From: JAKEGN01 sp964465665
GTDB lineage: Bacteria; Pseudomonadota; Gammaproteobacteria; Steroidobacterales; Woeseiaceae
Direction: 5' to 3'
Assembly (NCBI GenBank): GCA_964465665.1
Contig: CAYXKM010000027.1
Location: 1 to 9,760 of the forward strand
Length of the DNA stretch: 9,760 nucleotides
Shown: piece after piece, positions 1 to 6,423 of the stretch
Position numbering within the stretch: position 1 is the stretch's first letter
How the letters are laid out: every line of letters starts with the position of its first letter
Translations under genes and position numbers: made by a program
Notes under the pieces: generated by a model
What the model was told of the DNA's origin: nothing
The model's database searches: none
Seen by the model: the letters and a program-made list of their open reading frames with translations, nothing else

Positions 1-251
1 GTGGATGTGAGAAGTTTTTTTCGCGGCGGCTGGACATAGATCTGCTGCTTTACGGCCAGGAGTGCATCGACGAGCCACCACTCCGTGTGCCGAGAAAAGA
101 TGTTCTTGAGTACAGTTTCGTTCTTAAACCGCTGGCTGATATCGCGCCGGACTACCGCCATCCCGCGACCGGCAAGACCATTGCGCAGCATTGGCGTGAA
201 TTCGACAGCCGCAGTCATCAGCTGACGCCGTGCGAGGTTGCCCTCGACTAA
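1..251 (+). CDS. folK: 2-amino-4-hydroxy-6-hydroxymethyldihydropteridine diphosphokinase (HPPK), C-terminal part
   Basis: This is the last 82 codons of an open frame (codons begin at base 3) that runs in from the left edge and stops at TAA 249-251. FolK transfers pyrophosphate from ATP to 6-hydroxymethyl-7,8-dihydropterin in folate synthesis, in the cytoplasm. The visible part begins just before the family signature RLDIDLLLYG (bases 27-56). This matches the RTLDLDIMLFG segment of E. coli HPPK, whose two aspartates bind the catalytic magnesium ions. The stretch FVLKPLADIAPDYRHPATG further on matches the usual C-terminal 'L.PL.eIAP...hP' pattern. The start and the ATP-binding N-terminal half lie outside the window. 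A run of seven T (15-21) lies just before the signature, but the frame stays open across it. The next gene converges on it from the other strand and also belongs to pterin metabolism. Confidence 0.9.
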   Translation, partial: GCEKFFSRRLDIDLLLYGQECIDEPPLRVPRKDVLEYSFVLKPLADIAPDYRHPATGKTIAQHWREFDSRSHQLTPCEVALD

Positions 252-300
252 ATACCCGGCCTGACGAAAACCGAATACACCCACAAACTGGACGGGAGAT

Positions 301-329
301 CGCGGCGAGGACCGCCGTGGCTCGATTTT
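301..329 (+). terminator. Weak candidate intrinsic terminator after folK
   Basis: A GC-rich stem lies 50 bases after the folK stop: CGCGGCG (301-307) can pair with CGCCGTG (313-319) around the loop AGGAC, with one G-U pair. A short TTTT run follows at 326-329, but it starts 6 bases beyond the stem, which is further than in a classical terminator. It lies in the 97-base gap between the two converging genes. No U-rich tract follows the stem in the leftward direction, so it would serve only folK. Confidence 0.25.
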
Positions 330-348
330 GCAAACGCGTAGTGATCGC

Positions 349-1107
349 TTACCAGCCGATCGACCGGCCACCGTCTATGGCAAGAATCTGACCGGTCACG
401 TAGGGGGCGTCGCGCACAAGATAAAGGACACCGTCGGCTACGTCCTGCGGGTTGCCGGTACGGCCGAGTGGAATCTGGCGCTGTATCAGGTCCCTGGTTT
501 CACGGCTCATGTCGTTCTCCGGCCACAGGATCGCACCCGGCGAAATGCCGTTGACGCGAATCTCGGGCGCGAGATCCTTGGCAAGTGAACGTGTCAGCAT
601 GGCGAGGCCGGCTTTCGCGGAACCGTAAACGGCGTGATTCCGCAATGGCCGTTGTGCGTGTATGTCGACGATGTTGATTATCACGCCGCGCCGCGCCTTC
701 AAGTGCGGTAGCGCGGCCTGCGATAGAAACAACGGCGCTTTGAGGTTGCTGCCTACAAGATCGTCCCATTGTGCATCGGTAATCGATCCGACCGGCGTGG
801 GATAGAAACTCGACGCGTTGTTGACCAGGACGTCCAGTTGCCCGGACCATTCGATGACCGATGCGACCAGCGTCGTCGGTGCTTCCGCAGCAACAAGATC
901 CGCGGGAAAAACCCGCGCCGAATCGGCACGCAAGCGATTGAGCGAACCTGACAGCTCGGCTGCGGCAGGTGCCGATCCCCGGCAGTGTATAGCGACGTTT
1001 GCGCCAGCGTCGTGCAGAGTTGCAGCGATGGCTGCGCCGATGCGTCGGGCTGCACCGGTTACGAGCACCGTTTTGCCGGCAAGCGATCGGTCCCGGACTT
1101 CAGGCAT
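349..1107 (-). CDS. PTR1-like pteridine reductase (short-chain dehydrogenase/reductase)
   Basis: This 252-residue cytoplasmic NADPH-dependent SDR is predicted to reduce dihydropterins or dihydrofolate. The nucleotide-binding motif TGAARRIG is at residues 17-24. The RR in it is typical of NADPH-using pteridine reductases rather than the GxGxG form of generic SDRs. NNAS (96-99) marks the Rossmann core. The usual SDR catalytic serine is replaced by Asp148, followed by Tyr161 and Lys165 (YGSAK). The Asp-to-Tyr spacing of 13 equals that of the D181/Y194/K198 centre of Leishmania PTR1. SPGAILWPEN (189-198) is also typical of bacterial pteridine reductases. The ATG at 1107 has only a weak Shine-Dalgarno (GAG) upstream, but it gives the normal family length. 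It is divergent from the methyltransferase gene and convergent with folK, which supports a pterin role. It could be called FolM-like, but E. coli FolM itself prefers dihydromonapterin, so the exact substrate is open. Confidence 0.9.
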   Translation of the reverse strand: MPEVRDRSLAGKTVLVTGAARRIGAAIAATLHDAGANVAIHCRGSAPAAAELSGSLNRLRADSARVFPADLVAAEAPTTLVASVIEWSGQLDVLVNNASSFYPTPVGSITDAQWDDLVGSNLKAPLFLSQAALPHLKARRGVIINIVDIHAQRPLRNHAVYGSAKAGLAMLTRSLAKDLAPEIRVNGISPGAILWPENDMSRETRDLIQRQIPLGRTGNPQDVADGVLYLVRDAPYVTGQILAIDGGRSIGW

Positions 1108-1108
1108 T

Positions 1109-1172
1109 CGACAGCCGTCTCGGTAGAATTCCGCAAAATATCGAGTCGCTCATGGCTTTCCTGCGGCTGTCG
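1109..1172. repeat. 9-bp inverted repeat in the divergent promoter region
   Basis: CGACAGCCG (1109-1117) and its exact reverse complement CGGCTGTCG (1164-1172) lie in the 97-base gap between the divergent pteridine reductase and methyltransferase genes. Their centres are 55 bases apart. The left arm sits directly upstream of the pteridine reductase start codon. No convincing -35/-10 pair was found in this gap on either strand. The best -10-like word is TAGAAT at 1124-1129, and the TCGACA word upstream of it is only 10 bases away, too close to be its -35. The arms could be a pair of regulator sites, or chance. Confidence 0.35.
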
Positions 1173-1204
1173 CAATACATTGCCGTCATTGTTCGAGACT
1201 ACGC

Positions 1205-2401
1205 ATGCCAATGCAAGCTAAGCCAGATGTCCTTTCGGGTCTGCCGGTGCCGGATCCTGCCGGCGTCGCGCACAGCAATGCCGTTGCCACCTACATTCGC
1301 GCGAGGATTGCCGAGTCCGGTGGAAGTATTGGCTTTGCAGAATTCATGCAGCATGCCTTGTATGCCCCCGGTCTTGGCTACTACAACGCAGGCTCGACCA
1401 AGTTCGGACCGGGCGGTGATTTCGTCACGGCCCCGGAATTGTCACCGCTGTTCGGCCGAGTGCTGGCCGTTCAATGCGCAGAACTGCTGCCCAGGCTGTC
1501 GGCCAGTCAATTGCTTGAAGTGGGCGCTGGCAGCGGTGCACTGGCGATTCAGATATTGGGCAAACTTGCTGCTTTGAACGCCCTTCCGGAGAAGTATTTT
1601 ATTCTCGAGCCGTCCGCCGAGCTGCAGGCGCGGCAAAAGCATCGCATCGTCGGAGAATTGCCGGCTGTGCTGCGGCGCGTTGAATGGATACCCGGCTGGC
1701 CGCGGACATTCGCCGGTGTGGTGATCGCAAACGAAGTGGCGGACGCGCTGCCGGTGAGCCGGTTTGTCGTTCGCGATGGTAAGGTCCTGGAGCTACGCGT
1801 ATCGGCGGGAGCTTCGGGATTCGAGTGGCTGGAGCAGGATGCGACAGCGAGCTTGCTCGCGGCCGTCCGCCGGATTGAATCGGAGCTCTCGACAACTTTG
1901 CCCGACGGGTATGTGTCCGAAATTTGCCTGGCGATGCCGGCATGGATCGGGGACCTGGCTGCCTGCATCAGCGAGGGCTTTGTATTTCTTTTCGATTACG
2001 GGATGTCGAGGCGCGAATACTATTCTGCGGAGCAACATGGCGGCTGGTTACGGTGCCATTTCCGGCATCGGGTACACCATGAACCGCTGATACTTCCGGG
2101 CATCCAGGACCTGACGGCATCGGTAGACTTTTCGCTGGTTGCGGATGCGGCTGTGAACAGTGGCATGGAAGTCGCGGGTTTCGTCACCCAGGCGCATTTT
2201 CTCCTGGACGGTGGCCTGCAACGTGAACTGGAACAACTTTCGACGCTGCCGGTCAGGGAACAATTCGAACTGTCGCGCCAGGTGAAATTACTTACGCTGC
2301 CGGGCGAGATGGGTGAACACTTCAAGTGCCTCGGGCTGAGCAAGGGCAGTAACGAAGTGCCCTCGGCTTTGAGACAGTCTGACCGGGCACATACGATTTG
2401 A
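1205..2401 (+). CDS. MidA/NDUFAF7-family SAM-dependent methyltransferase
   Basis: This is a 398-residue protein of the family that includes mitochondrial NDUFAF7/MidA (Pfam Methyltransf_28), a protein arginine methyltransferase needed for complex I assembly. Residues 58-84 hold the family block with GYY, KFGPGGDF, TAPELSP and FG. The SAM-binding glycine-rich loop EVGAGSG is at 105-111. NEVADALP (176-183), FDYG (263-266) and DLTASVDF (302-309) follow, then PGEMGEHFKCLGLSKG (366-381) near the C-terminus. All match the family in order and spacing, and the length is normal. The ATG at 1205 is followed by a second ATG at 1211; only a weak GAG (1195-1197) precedes them, so either could be used. uppP follows 28 bases after the stop and is probably cotranscribed. 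The role of the bacterial members is poorly known, and no complex I gene is visible here to support a role in assembly. Confidence 0.9.
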   Translation: MPMQAKPDVLSGLPVPDPAGVAHSNAVATYIRARIAESGGSIGFAEFMQHALYAPGLGYYNAGSTKFGPGGDFVTAPELSPLFGRVLAVQCAELLPRLSASQLLEVGAGSGALAIQILGKLAALNALPEKYFILEPSAELQARQKHRIVGELPAVLRRVEWIPGWPRTFAGVVIANEVADALPVSRFVVRDGKVLELRVSAGASGFEWLEQDATASLLAAVRRIESELSTTLPDGYVSEICLAMPAWIGDLAACISEGFVFLFDYGMSRREYYSAEQHGGWLRCHFRHRVHHEPLILPGIQDLTASVDFSLVADAAVNSGMEVAGFVTQAHFLLDGGLQRELEQLSTLPVREQFELSRQVKLLTLPGEMGEHFKCLGLSKGSNEVPSALRQSDRAHTI

Positions 2402-2429
2402 TGCGCGGCGAAACGTTCAGGGATGACTC

Positions 2430-3227
2430 ATGACTTTGATTCAAATCATCGTATTGGCAATAGTGCAGGGCCTCACGGAATTCCTGCCTGTCTCGAGCTC
2501 CGGGCATCTCGTGCTCGTGCCGAGTTTCCTCGACTGGAAGGACCAGGGGCTGGAATTCGACGTTGCCGTGCACTTCGGCTCGCTTGTTGCAGTCTGCGCT
2601 TATTTTCACAGGGACATTGCGGGTATCTTGGCCGGCTCGATGGAAATCCTGCACGGGCAAATTCGCACACCGTATGCGCGCATGACTGTCGCCCTGGCCG
2701 TGGGCACGATTCCCGCGGCGGCGGCAGGATTGGCACTGGCGGGCTGGATCGAGGAGCACCTGCGCAGTCCGGTCGTGGTTGCAACAACGCTGGCCGGTTT
2801 CGGCGTGCTGCTCGCGATCGCCGATCGCATCGGACGGAAGCAGCGGGTGATCGTGGATGTGGGTCTGAAAGATGCCGTCTGGATAGGTATTGCGCAGGCA
2901 CTGGCACTCGTGCCGGGCACGTCGAGGTCCGGAATCACGATCACAGCAGGCCTTTTGCTCGGATTGCAGCGGCAGGATGCGGCACGCTTTTCATTCCTGC
3001 TGGCAGTACCGGTCATCCTGCTCGCCGCATTCTACGAGTTCGGCAAACTGATCCTGTCGCCTGATGCAGTGGCCTGGGGAGATCTGCTGCTCGCAGCAAC
3101 GGTCTCAGCCGTCGTCGCCTATCTCACCATCGAATTCTTCATGCGCTTTGTCAACCGGATCGGGCTACTCCCGTTTGCACTGTACAGGGTGCTACTCGCC
3201 GCTGTCATATTGTATGTCCTGGTCTGA
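2430..3227 (+). CDS. uppP: Undecaprenyl-diphosphate phosphatase (BacA family)
   Basis: This 265-residue polytopic inner-membrane enzyme dephosphorylates undecaprenyl diphosphate on the periplasmic side. It recycles the lipid carrier for peptidoglycan and other envelope polymers, and raised dosage gives bacitracin resistance in E. coli. The first signature, QGLTEFLPVSSSGHL (13-27), carries the (E/Q)xxxE motif as Gln13/Glu17. The second, PGTSRSG (162-168), holds the phosphate-binding serine and arginine. Several hydrophobic segments surround these motifs, for example 84-106, 114-131, 148-160, 187-208 and 217-236. Length is that of the family. The start is well supported by AGGGA (2419-2423), 6 bases before the ATG. 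It lies between the MidA-family gene and a barrel-like gene whose ATG falls inside the last codons of uppP. Confidence 0.96.
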   Translation: MTLIQIIVLAIVQGLTEFLPVSSSGHLVLVPSFLDWKDQGLEFDVAVHFGSLVAVCAYFHRDIAGILAGSMEILHGQIRTPYARMTVALAVGTIPAAAAGLALAGWIEEHLRSPVVVATTLAGFGVLLAIADRIGRKQRVIVDVGLKDAVWIGIAQALALVPGTSRSGITITAGLLLGLQRQDAARFSFLLAVPVILLAAFYEFGKLILSPDAVAWGDLLLAATVSAVVAYLTIEFFMRFVNRIGLLPFALYRVLLAAVILYVLV

Positions 3228-4059
3228 TTTGCCGATCGTTGCAGCTGCAATATTGTTGCTGACGCGCGTCGCCGCGGCGGATGGTGACGGCTACATACTC
3301 GGTTTCGGCGGTGAGGCCGATACAGCGGGCGGGCGTGCTGTTGCTGTATTCGGCGATGTCGGAATAGCGAAGGATACGTGGCTTTCGGCTTTCCTCGCTC
3401 GTACCCGGACCGGTAACGGACCGATCTCGCTGGACACGGACCTTGCCGACGTAGCCATCGACCACTGGTTCAGGCCGTTCGGACTCCGCCTGGGAGCCGC
3501 TTACTGGGGAGACGACGAAGTCCTGGAATCGGCCGATCTGCGTGCCTCGATCTATTTCCGGAATGATGCTTTGTCGGTTTCCGCGGACTACGAGCGCCGC
3601 AATTTTGATCTCACGTTCGGAACGAACGTCTTGCCGCGACCCAGGGTTGCAGAATTCCATGGCGACGGTTACGGCGCCAAGGCGCGTTTTGCCGTTGGCA
3701 ACGCCACATCGCTTTCATTGAGCGGCATGGGCTATCACTATTCGAGAAACATCAATCTGCAGCCCAATATCGATGTCCTGAGAATTTTTTCGACGTCCCG
3801 GCTCGGCCTGATGAACAGCTTGCTGGACTATCGTTTCAGCGCGGGAATCGACCGCTCGCTGGGATTACGGATCATCGACTTGCGTATCGAGCGCTGGCAG
3901 ACGGCGCTCGATCAAGGTCGGGTTGATTCGATAGGCGCAGGATTGCTTGCACCGGTCAATCAGTTCAGTGACATGGAATTCCGATTCGCCTATGACTATT
4001 CGGAATCATTCGGCAAGACGATAACGTTTTCCGTGTTTTATTACTTTTTCGGTACTTGA
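3214..4059 (+). CDS. Predicted exported protein, outer-membrane beta-barrel-like, unknown function
   Basis: I do not recognise a named family in this 281-residue protein. Residues 6-22 are a hydrophobic signal-like segment ending in AAA before DGDG, a plausible signal peptidase I site. The n-region lacks Lys/Arg, which is atypical. After it come many short stretches of alternating polar and hydrophobic residues rich in Tyr, Phe, Gly and Arg, such as 77-98, 107-137, 152-177, 203-230 and 254-280. The last one ends in aromatic residues close to the C-terminus (SVFYYFFGT), like the final strand of an outer-membrane barrel, although the last residue is Thr rather than Phe. There are no Cys residues in the mature part. 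The frame is open back to 3064 inside uppP, but the ATG at 3214 places the signal peptide at the N-terminus; TTG 3229 is an alternative. With no clear ribosome site and a 14-base overlap with uppP, its translation is probably coupled to it. Its 3' end overlaps cca by 19 bases on the other strand. Confidence 0.75.
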   Translation: MSWSDLPIVAAAILLLTRVAAADGDGYILGFGGEADTAGGRAVAVFGDVGIAKDTWLSAFLARTRTGNGPISLDTDLADVAIDHWFRPFGLRLGAAYWGDDEVLESADLRASIYFRNDALSVSADYERRNFDLTFGTNVLPRPRVAEFHGDGYGAKARFAVGNATSLSLSGMGYHYSRNINLQPNIDVLRIFSTSRLGLMNSLLDYRFSAGIDRSLGLRIIDLRIERWQTALDQGRVDSIGAGLLAPVNQFSDMEFRFAYDYSESFGKTITFSVFYYFFGT

Positions 4060-5282
4060 ATTGCCGTCTCCCTGAACTGCGTGATCGCGGCCAGGCGCGC
4101 TTTGTTGATCGCAGCGCCGATTTCCGCGCCGCTGAGATCCTCTTCGGCAAGCCCGGCACCGGACACCGCCAATGCCGCTGTCAATGCGCCGCGCAAATAC
4201 TGTGCCTGCGGATACGGCCGATTCTCATATCCGGTGCGGCCGCGCGCGTCGGCCTCGCACGCGAGCAGGAATTTCTCAAACCGGTCCGGGCGACGGAACG
4301 CATCCAGACGTTGCAACACCCTGAGTACCGTAGCCGGCCGGAGTTCGAATGCGCGATGGCAATGCGCATGAAACTCCGCTGTCAGCACCCCCAGTTCGCG
4401 CCAGGCGACGGGTACCGGCAGACGTTTGGAAAGAGCTGTCACCAGCCGGACACTGCGTTTCTCGTGTCCCGGATGTTTAGGCAAGTGCTTCTTCGCTGTC
4501 GTTGCCTTGCCGAGATCATGGACCAATGCGGCAAAACGCACATCCGCCTTGTCAGTCAGCCGTGATGCCTGCTCGAGAACCATCATCGTGTGTACGCCAC
4601 TATCGATTTCCGGGTGCCATTTGGCAGGCTGCGGAATGCCGAACAGGGCGTCGATCTCCGGGAACACGATTCCAAGCGCACCGCATTCGCGCAGTACGCT
4701 GAAAAACACCTGCGGGTCGTTTCCCGCAAGCGCGGACTGTGTTTCCTTCCACACTCGATCCGGCACCAGTTCATGCACCTCGCCGGCCTCGACCATGTTG
4801 CGCATTTTCTGCAAGGTCTCGGGAGCAATGCGGAATCCGAGGTTGGCAAACCGCGCGGCGAACCGCGCAACCCGGAGCAACCGGACCGGATCCTCATCGA
4901 ATGCATCCGATACATGCCGCAAGGTCCGCGACCGGATATCGGCAGCACCGCCGTACGGATCAATGATCCTGCCATCGGGATCTCGCGCAATGGCATTGAT
5001 GGTCAGATCGCGGCGACCGAGGTCCTCCTCGATACTGACTTCCGGCGAGGTATCGAAACTGAAGCCATGGTATCCGCTGCCGGTCTTGCGCTCGGTTCGA
5101 GCCAGGGCGTATTCCTCGCCGGACTGCGGATGCAGAAATACAGGGAAGTCCTTGCCGACCTGGCGATATCCCATGGCGCCAAGCATGTCCGGGGTTGCGC
5201 CAACTACACACCAGTCCCGTTCGCGCACCGGCAATTCCAGCAGTTCGTCTCGAACCGCGCCGCCAACAAGGTAAACTTCCAT
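4041..5282 (-). CDS. cca: Multifunctional CCA tRNA nucleotidyltransferase with HD phosphohydrolase domain
   Basis: This 413-residue class II nucleotidyltransferase adds or repairs the 3' CCA of tRNA without a template. The long HD-containing form in Gammaproteobacteria also has 2'-phosphodiesterase and phosphatase activity. The N-terminal domain holds GGAVRD (7-12), the metal motif ERD (21-23), DFPVFLHP (45-52), RRDLTINA (90-97) and EDPVRLLRVARFAAR (130-144). Further on come DRVWKET (175-181), which helps select the nucleotide, and FPEIDALFG...KWHPEIDSGVH (207-231). VHDLGK (254-259) marks the HD domain. Likeness to E. coli Cca is strong over nearly the whole length. One small difference is that the first metal ligand is Glu21 where E. 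coli has Asp21. The ATG at 5282 lies 40 bases from the divergent aminopeptidase. TAGAAT, 9 bases upstream on the coding strand, resembles a -10 element but has no matching -35. The stop lies inside the converging barrel-like gene. Confidence 0.97.
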   Translation of the reverse strand: MEVYLVGGAVRDELLELPVRERDWCVVGATPDMLGAMGYRQVGKDFPVFLHPQSGEEYALARTERKTGSGYHGFSFDTSPEVSIEEDLGRRDLTINAIARDPDGRIIDPYGGAADIRSRTLRHVSDAFDEDPVRLLRVARFAARFANLGFRIAPETLQKMRNMVEAGEVHELVPDRVWKETQSALAGNDPQVFFSVLRECGALGIVFPEIDALFGIPQPAKWHPEIDSGVHTMMVLEQASRLTDKADVRFAALVHDLGKATTAKKHLPKHPGHEKRSVRLVTALSKRLPVPVAWRELGVLTAEFHAHCHRAFELRPATVLRVLQRLDAFRRPDRFEKFLLACEADARGRTGYENRPYPQAQYLRGALTAALAVSGAGLAEEDLSGAEIGAAINKARLAAITQFRETAIQVPKK

Positions 5283-5322
5283 GCTTTCATTCTAGCTTTC
5301 CCGCCAGCCGTGAGCGACTAAA

Positions 5323-6417
5323 TTGCAAAACGTGCATTTCCGGAATGGTCACCGGCCGGCAATCGAGGCAAAAGTCAAACGCTGGTCCATTGCCATATTG
5401 CTCGTATCGCTGCTTGCCCTTGAAGGTTGCTACTACGTCCAGGCTGCGCGTGGTCAATACGATCTCATGCAACGGCGGCGGCCAGTCGAGGAAGTTATCG
5501 CCGATGCATCGACGCCGGACGAGCTGCGCGAAAGGCTCATCATGGTTCGCGAGGCCCGGCGATTCGCTGTTGACGAACTGCTGTTACCCGATAACGACAG
5601 CTATCTGAGCTATGCTGATCTTGAACGCGATTACGTCGTGTGGAACGTCATTGCTGCACCCGAGTTTTCACTCCATCCGAAGCAATGGTGCTATCCGGTT
5701 GCAGGCTGCGTCGCGTACAGAGGCTATTTCTCGGAGGCGAGCGCCAAGGTGCTGGCGGATGAACTCGCGTCCGACGGGTTCGACGTTATGGTCGGTGGTG
5801 TGTCCGCATACTCGACTCTCGGCCGGTTTGCTGATCCAGTGCTGAATACGATGATGCGCTGGAACGACACGGAACTCGTTGCGACGCTGTTCCACGAGCT
5901 GGCGCACCAAAAGCTTTACATCAAGGGTGATACGCGCTTCAACGAGTCATTTGCAACCACTGTTGCTGACGCAGGTCTTGATCGCTGGCTTGCTGCGCGA
6001 GGCACACCCGCGGATCTCGAGGCGCGGGCAAGGCGCCGAGCGGTCAACGAGATAGTGTTGAACTTGGCGATGGCGGCCCGCAGGAATCTGGAAGTCCTGT
6101 ATGCATCGGGACTGGACTCGGAAGTTATGCGCGCGAGGAAGCGGCAGATTTTCGAAGAACTTGCGAAAGACGCCGGCCGTTATGACGGGACTGCGAATGG
6201 TGCCGGGTACTGGATCAGCGGGAATCTGAACAATGCGCGCATTGCATTGATCGGGCTGTACGAGGGCCTGGCTCCGGCGTTCACCGTGATGCTGGACGAC
6301 TGTGGTGGTGATTTCGGCTGTTTCTATGCCAGGGCCGAAGTCCTGGCGGAGATGAACAAAGACGAACGTGATGTCGAACTCGACCGGATCGCCGCGCATA
6401 CGGACCAGGGCACCTGA
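5323..6417 (+). CDS. Lipoprotein zinc aminopeptidase (PF10023-type)
   Basis: This is a 364-residue putative aminopeptidase of the family often annotated simply as 'aminopeptidase' (PF10023), probably anchored in the envelope. A positively charged n-region (KVKR, 17-20), a hydrophobic core (22-33) and LEGC with Cys36 form a lipobox, although Glu34 before GlyCys is unusual. GCYYVQAARGQ follows, as is common in this family. The zinc site is HELAH (191-195), with a likely third ligand Glu208 in FNESFA. Also typical are WNVIAAPEFSL (107-117), CYPVAGCVAYRGYFSEA (123-139) and GGVSAYSTLGRF (158-169). No ATG occurs in frame between the upstream stop (TGA 5311-5313) and the lipobox. The start is therefore TTG 5323 (with a weak GAG 8 bases before it) or GTG 5332. 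It is divergent from cca and convergent with slt, 6 bases apart. Its natural substrate is unknown. Confidence 0.9.
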   Translation: MQNVHFRNGHRPAIEAKVKRWSIAILLVSLLALEGCYYVQAARGQYDLMQRRRPVEEVIADASTPDELRERLIMVREARRFAVDELLLPDNDSYLSYADLERDYVVWNVIAAPEFSLHPKQWCYPVAGCVAYRGYFSEASAKVLADELASDGFDVMVGGVSAYSTLGRFADPVLNTMMRWNDTELVATLFHELAHQKLYIKGDTRFNESFATTVADAGLDRWLAARGTPADLEARARRRAVNEIVLNLAMAARRNLEVLYASGLDSEVMRARKRQIFEELAKDAGRYDGTANGAGYWISGNLNNARIALIGLYEGLAPAFTVMLDDCGGDFGCFYARAEVLAEMNKDERDVELDRIAAHTDQGT

Positions 6418-6423
6418 TCTGTT

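Noticed and set aside
15..21. Run of seven T in folK as a possible frameshift or phase-variable tract
   Set aside because: The frame reads through into the conserved RLDIDLLLYG motif without interruption, and seven bases is short; no sign of a disrupted gene.
999..1577. Open frame on + crossing the divergent gap between the pteridine reductase and methyltransferase genes
   Set aside because: It overlaps both well-supported genes out of frame or antisense and shows no family motif.
2466..2480. Gln13 instead of Glu in the UppP (E/Q)xxxE motif
   Set aside because: Gln at this place is an accepted variant of the family motif, so it is not evidence of lost activity.
4426..5321. Long open frames on the + strand opposite cca (for example 4426-5274 and 4590-5321)
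   Set aside because: They are antisense to a clearly conserved gene, have no recognisable motif and are rich in Arg, Ser and Pro, as expected for shadows in GC-rich DNA.
5283..5322. Promoters and a repeated GCTTTC word in the cca/aminopeptidase divergent gap
   Set aside because: The gap is only 40 bases. The word is 6 bases and appears twice by likely chance, and the one -10-like TAGAAT has no acceptable -35.
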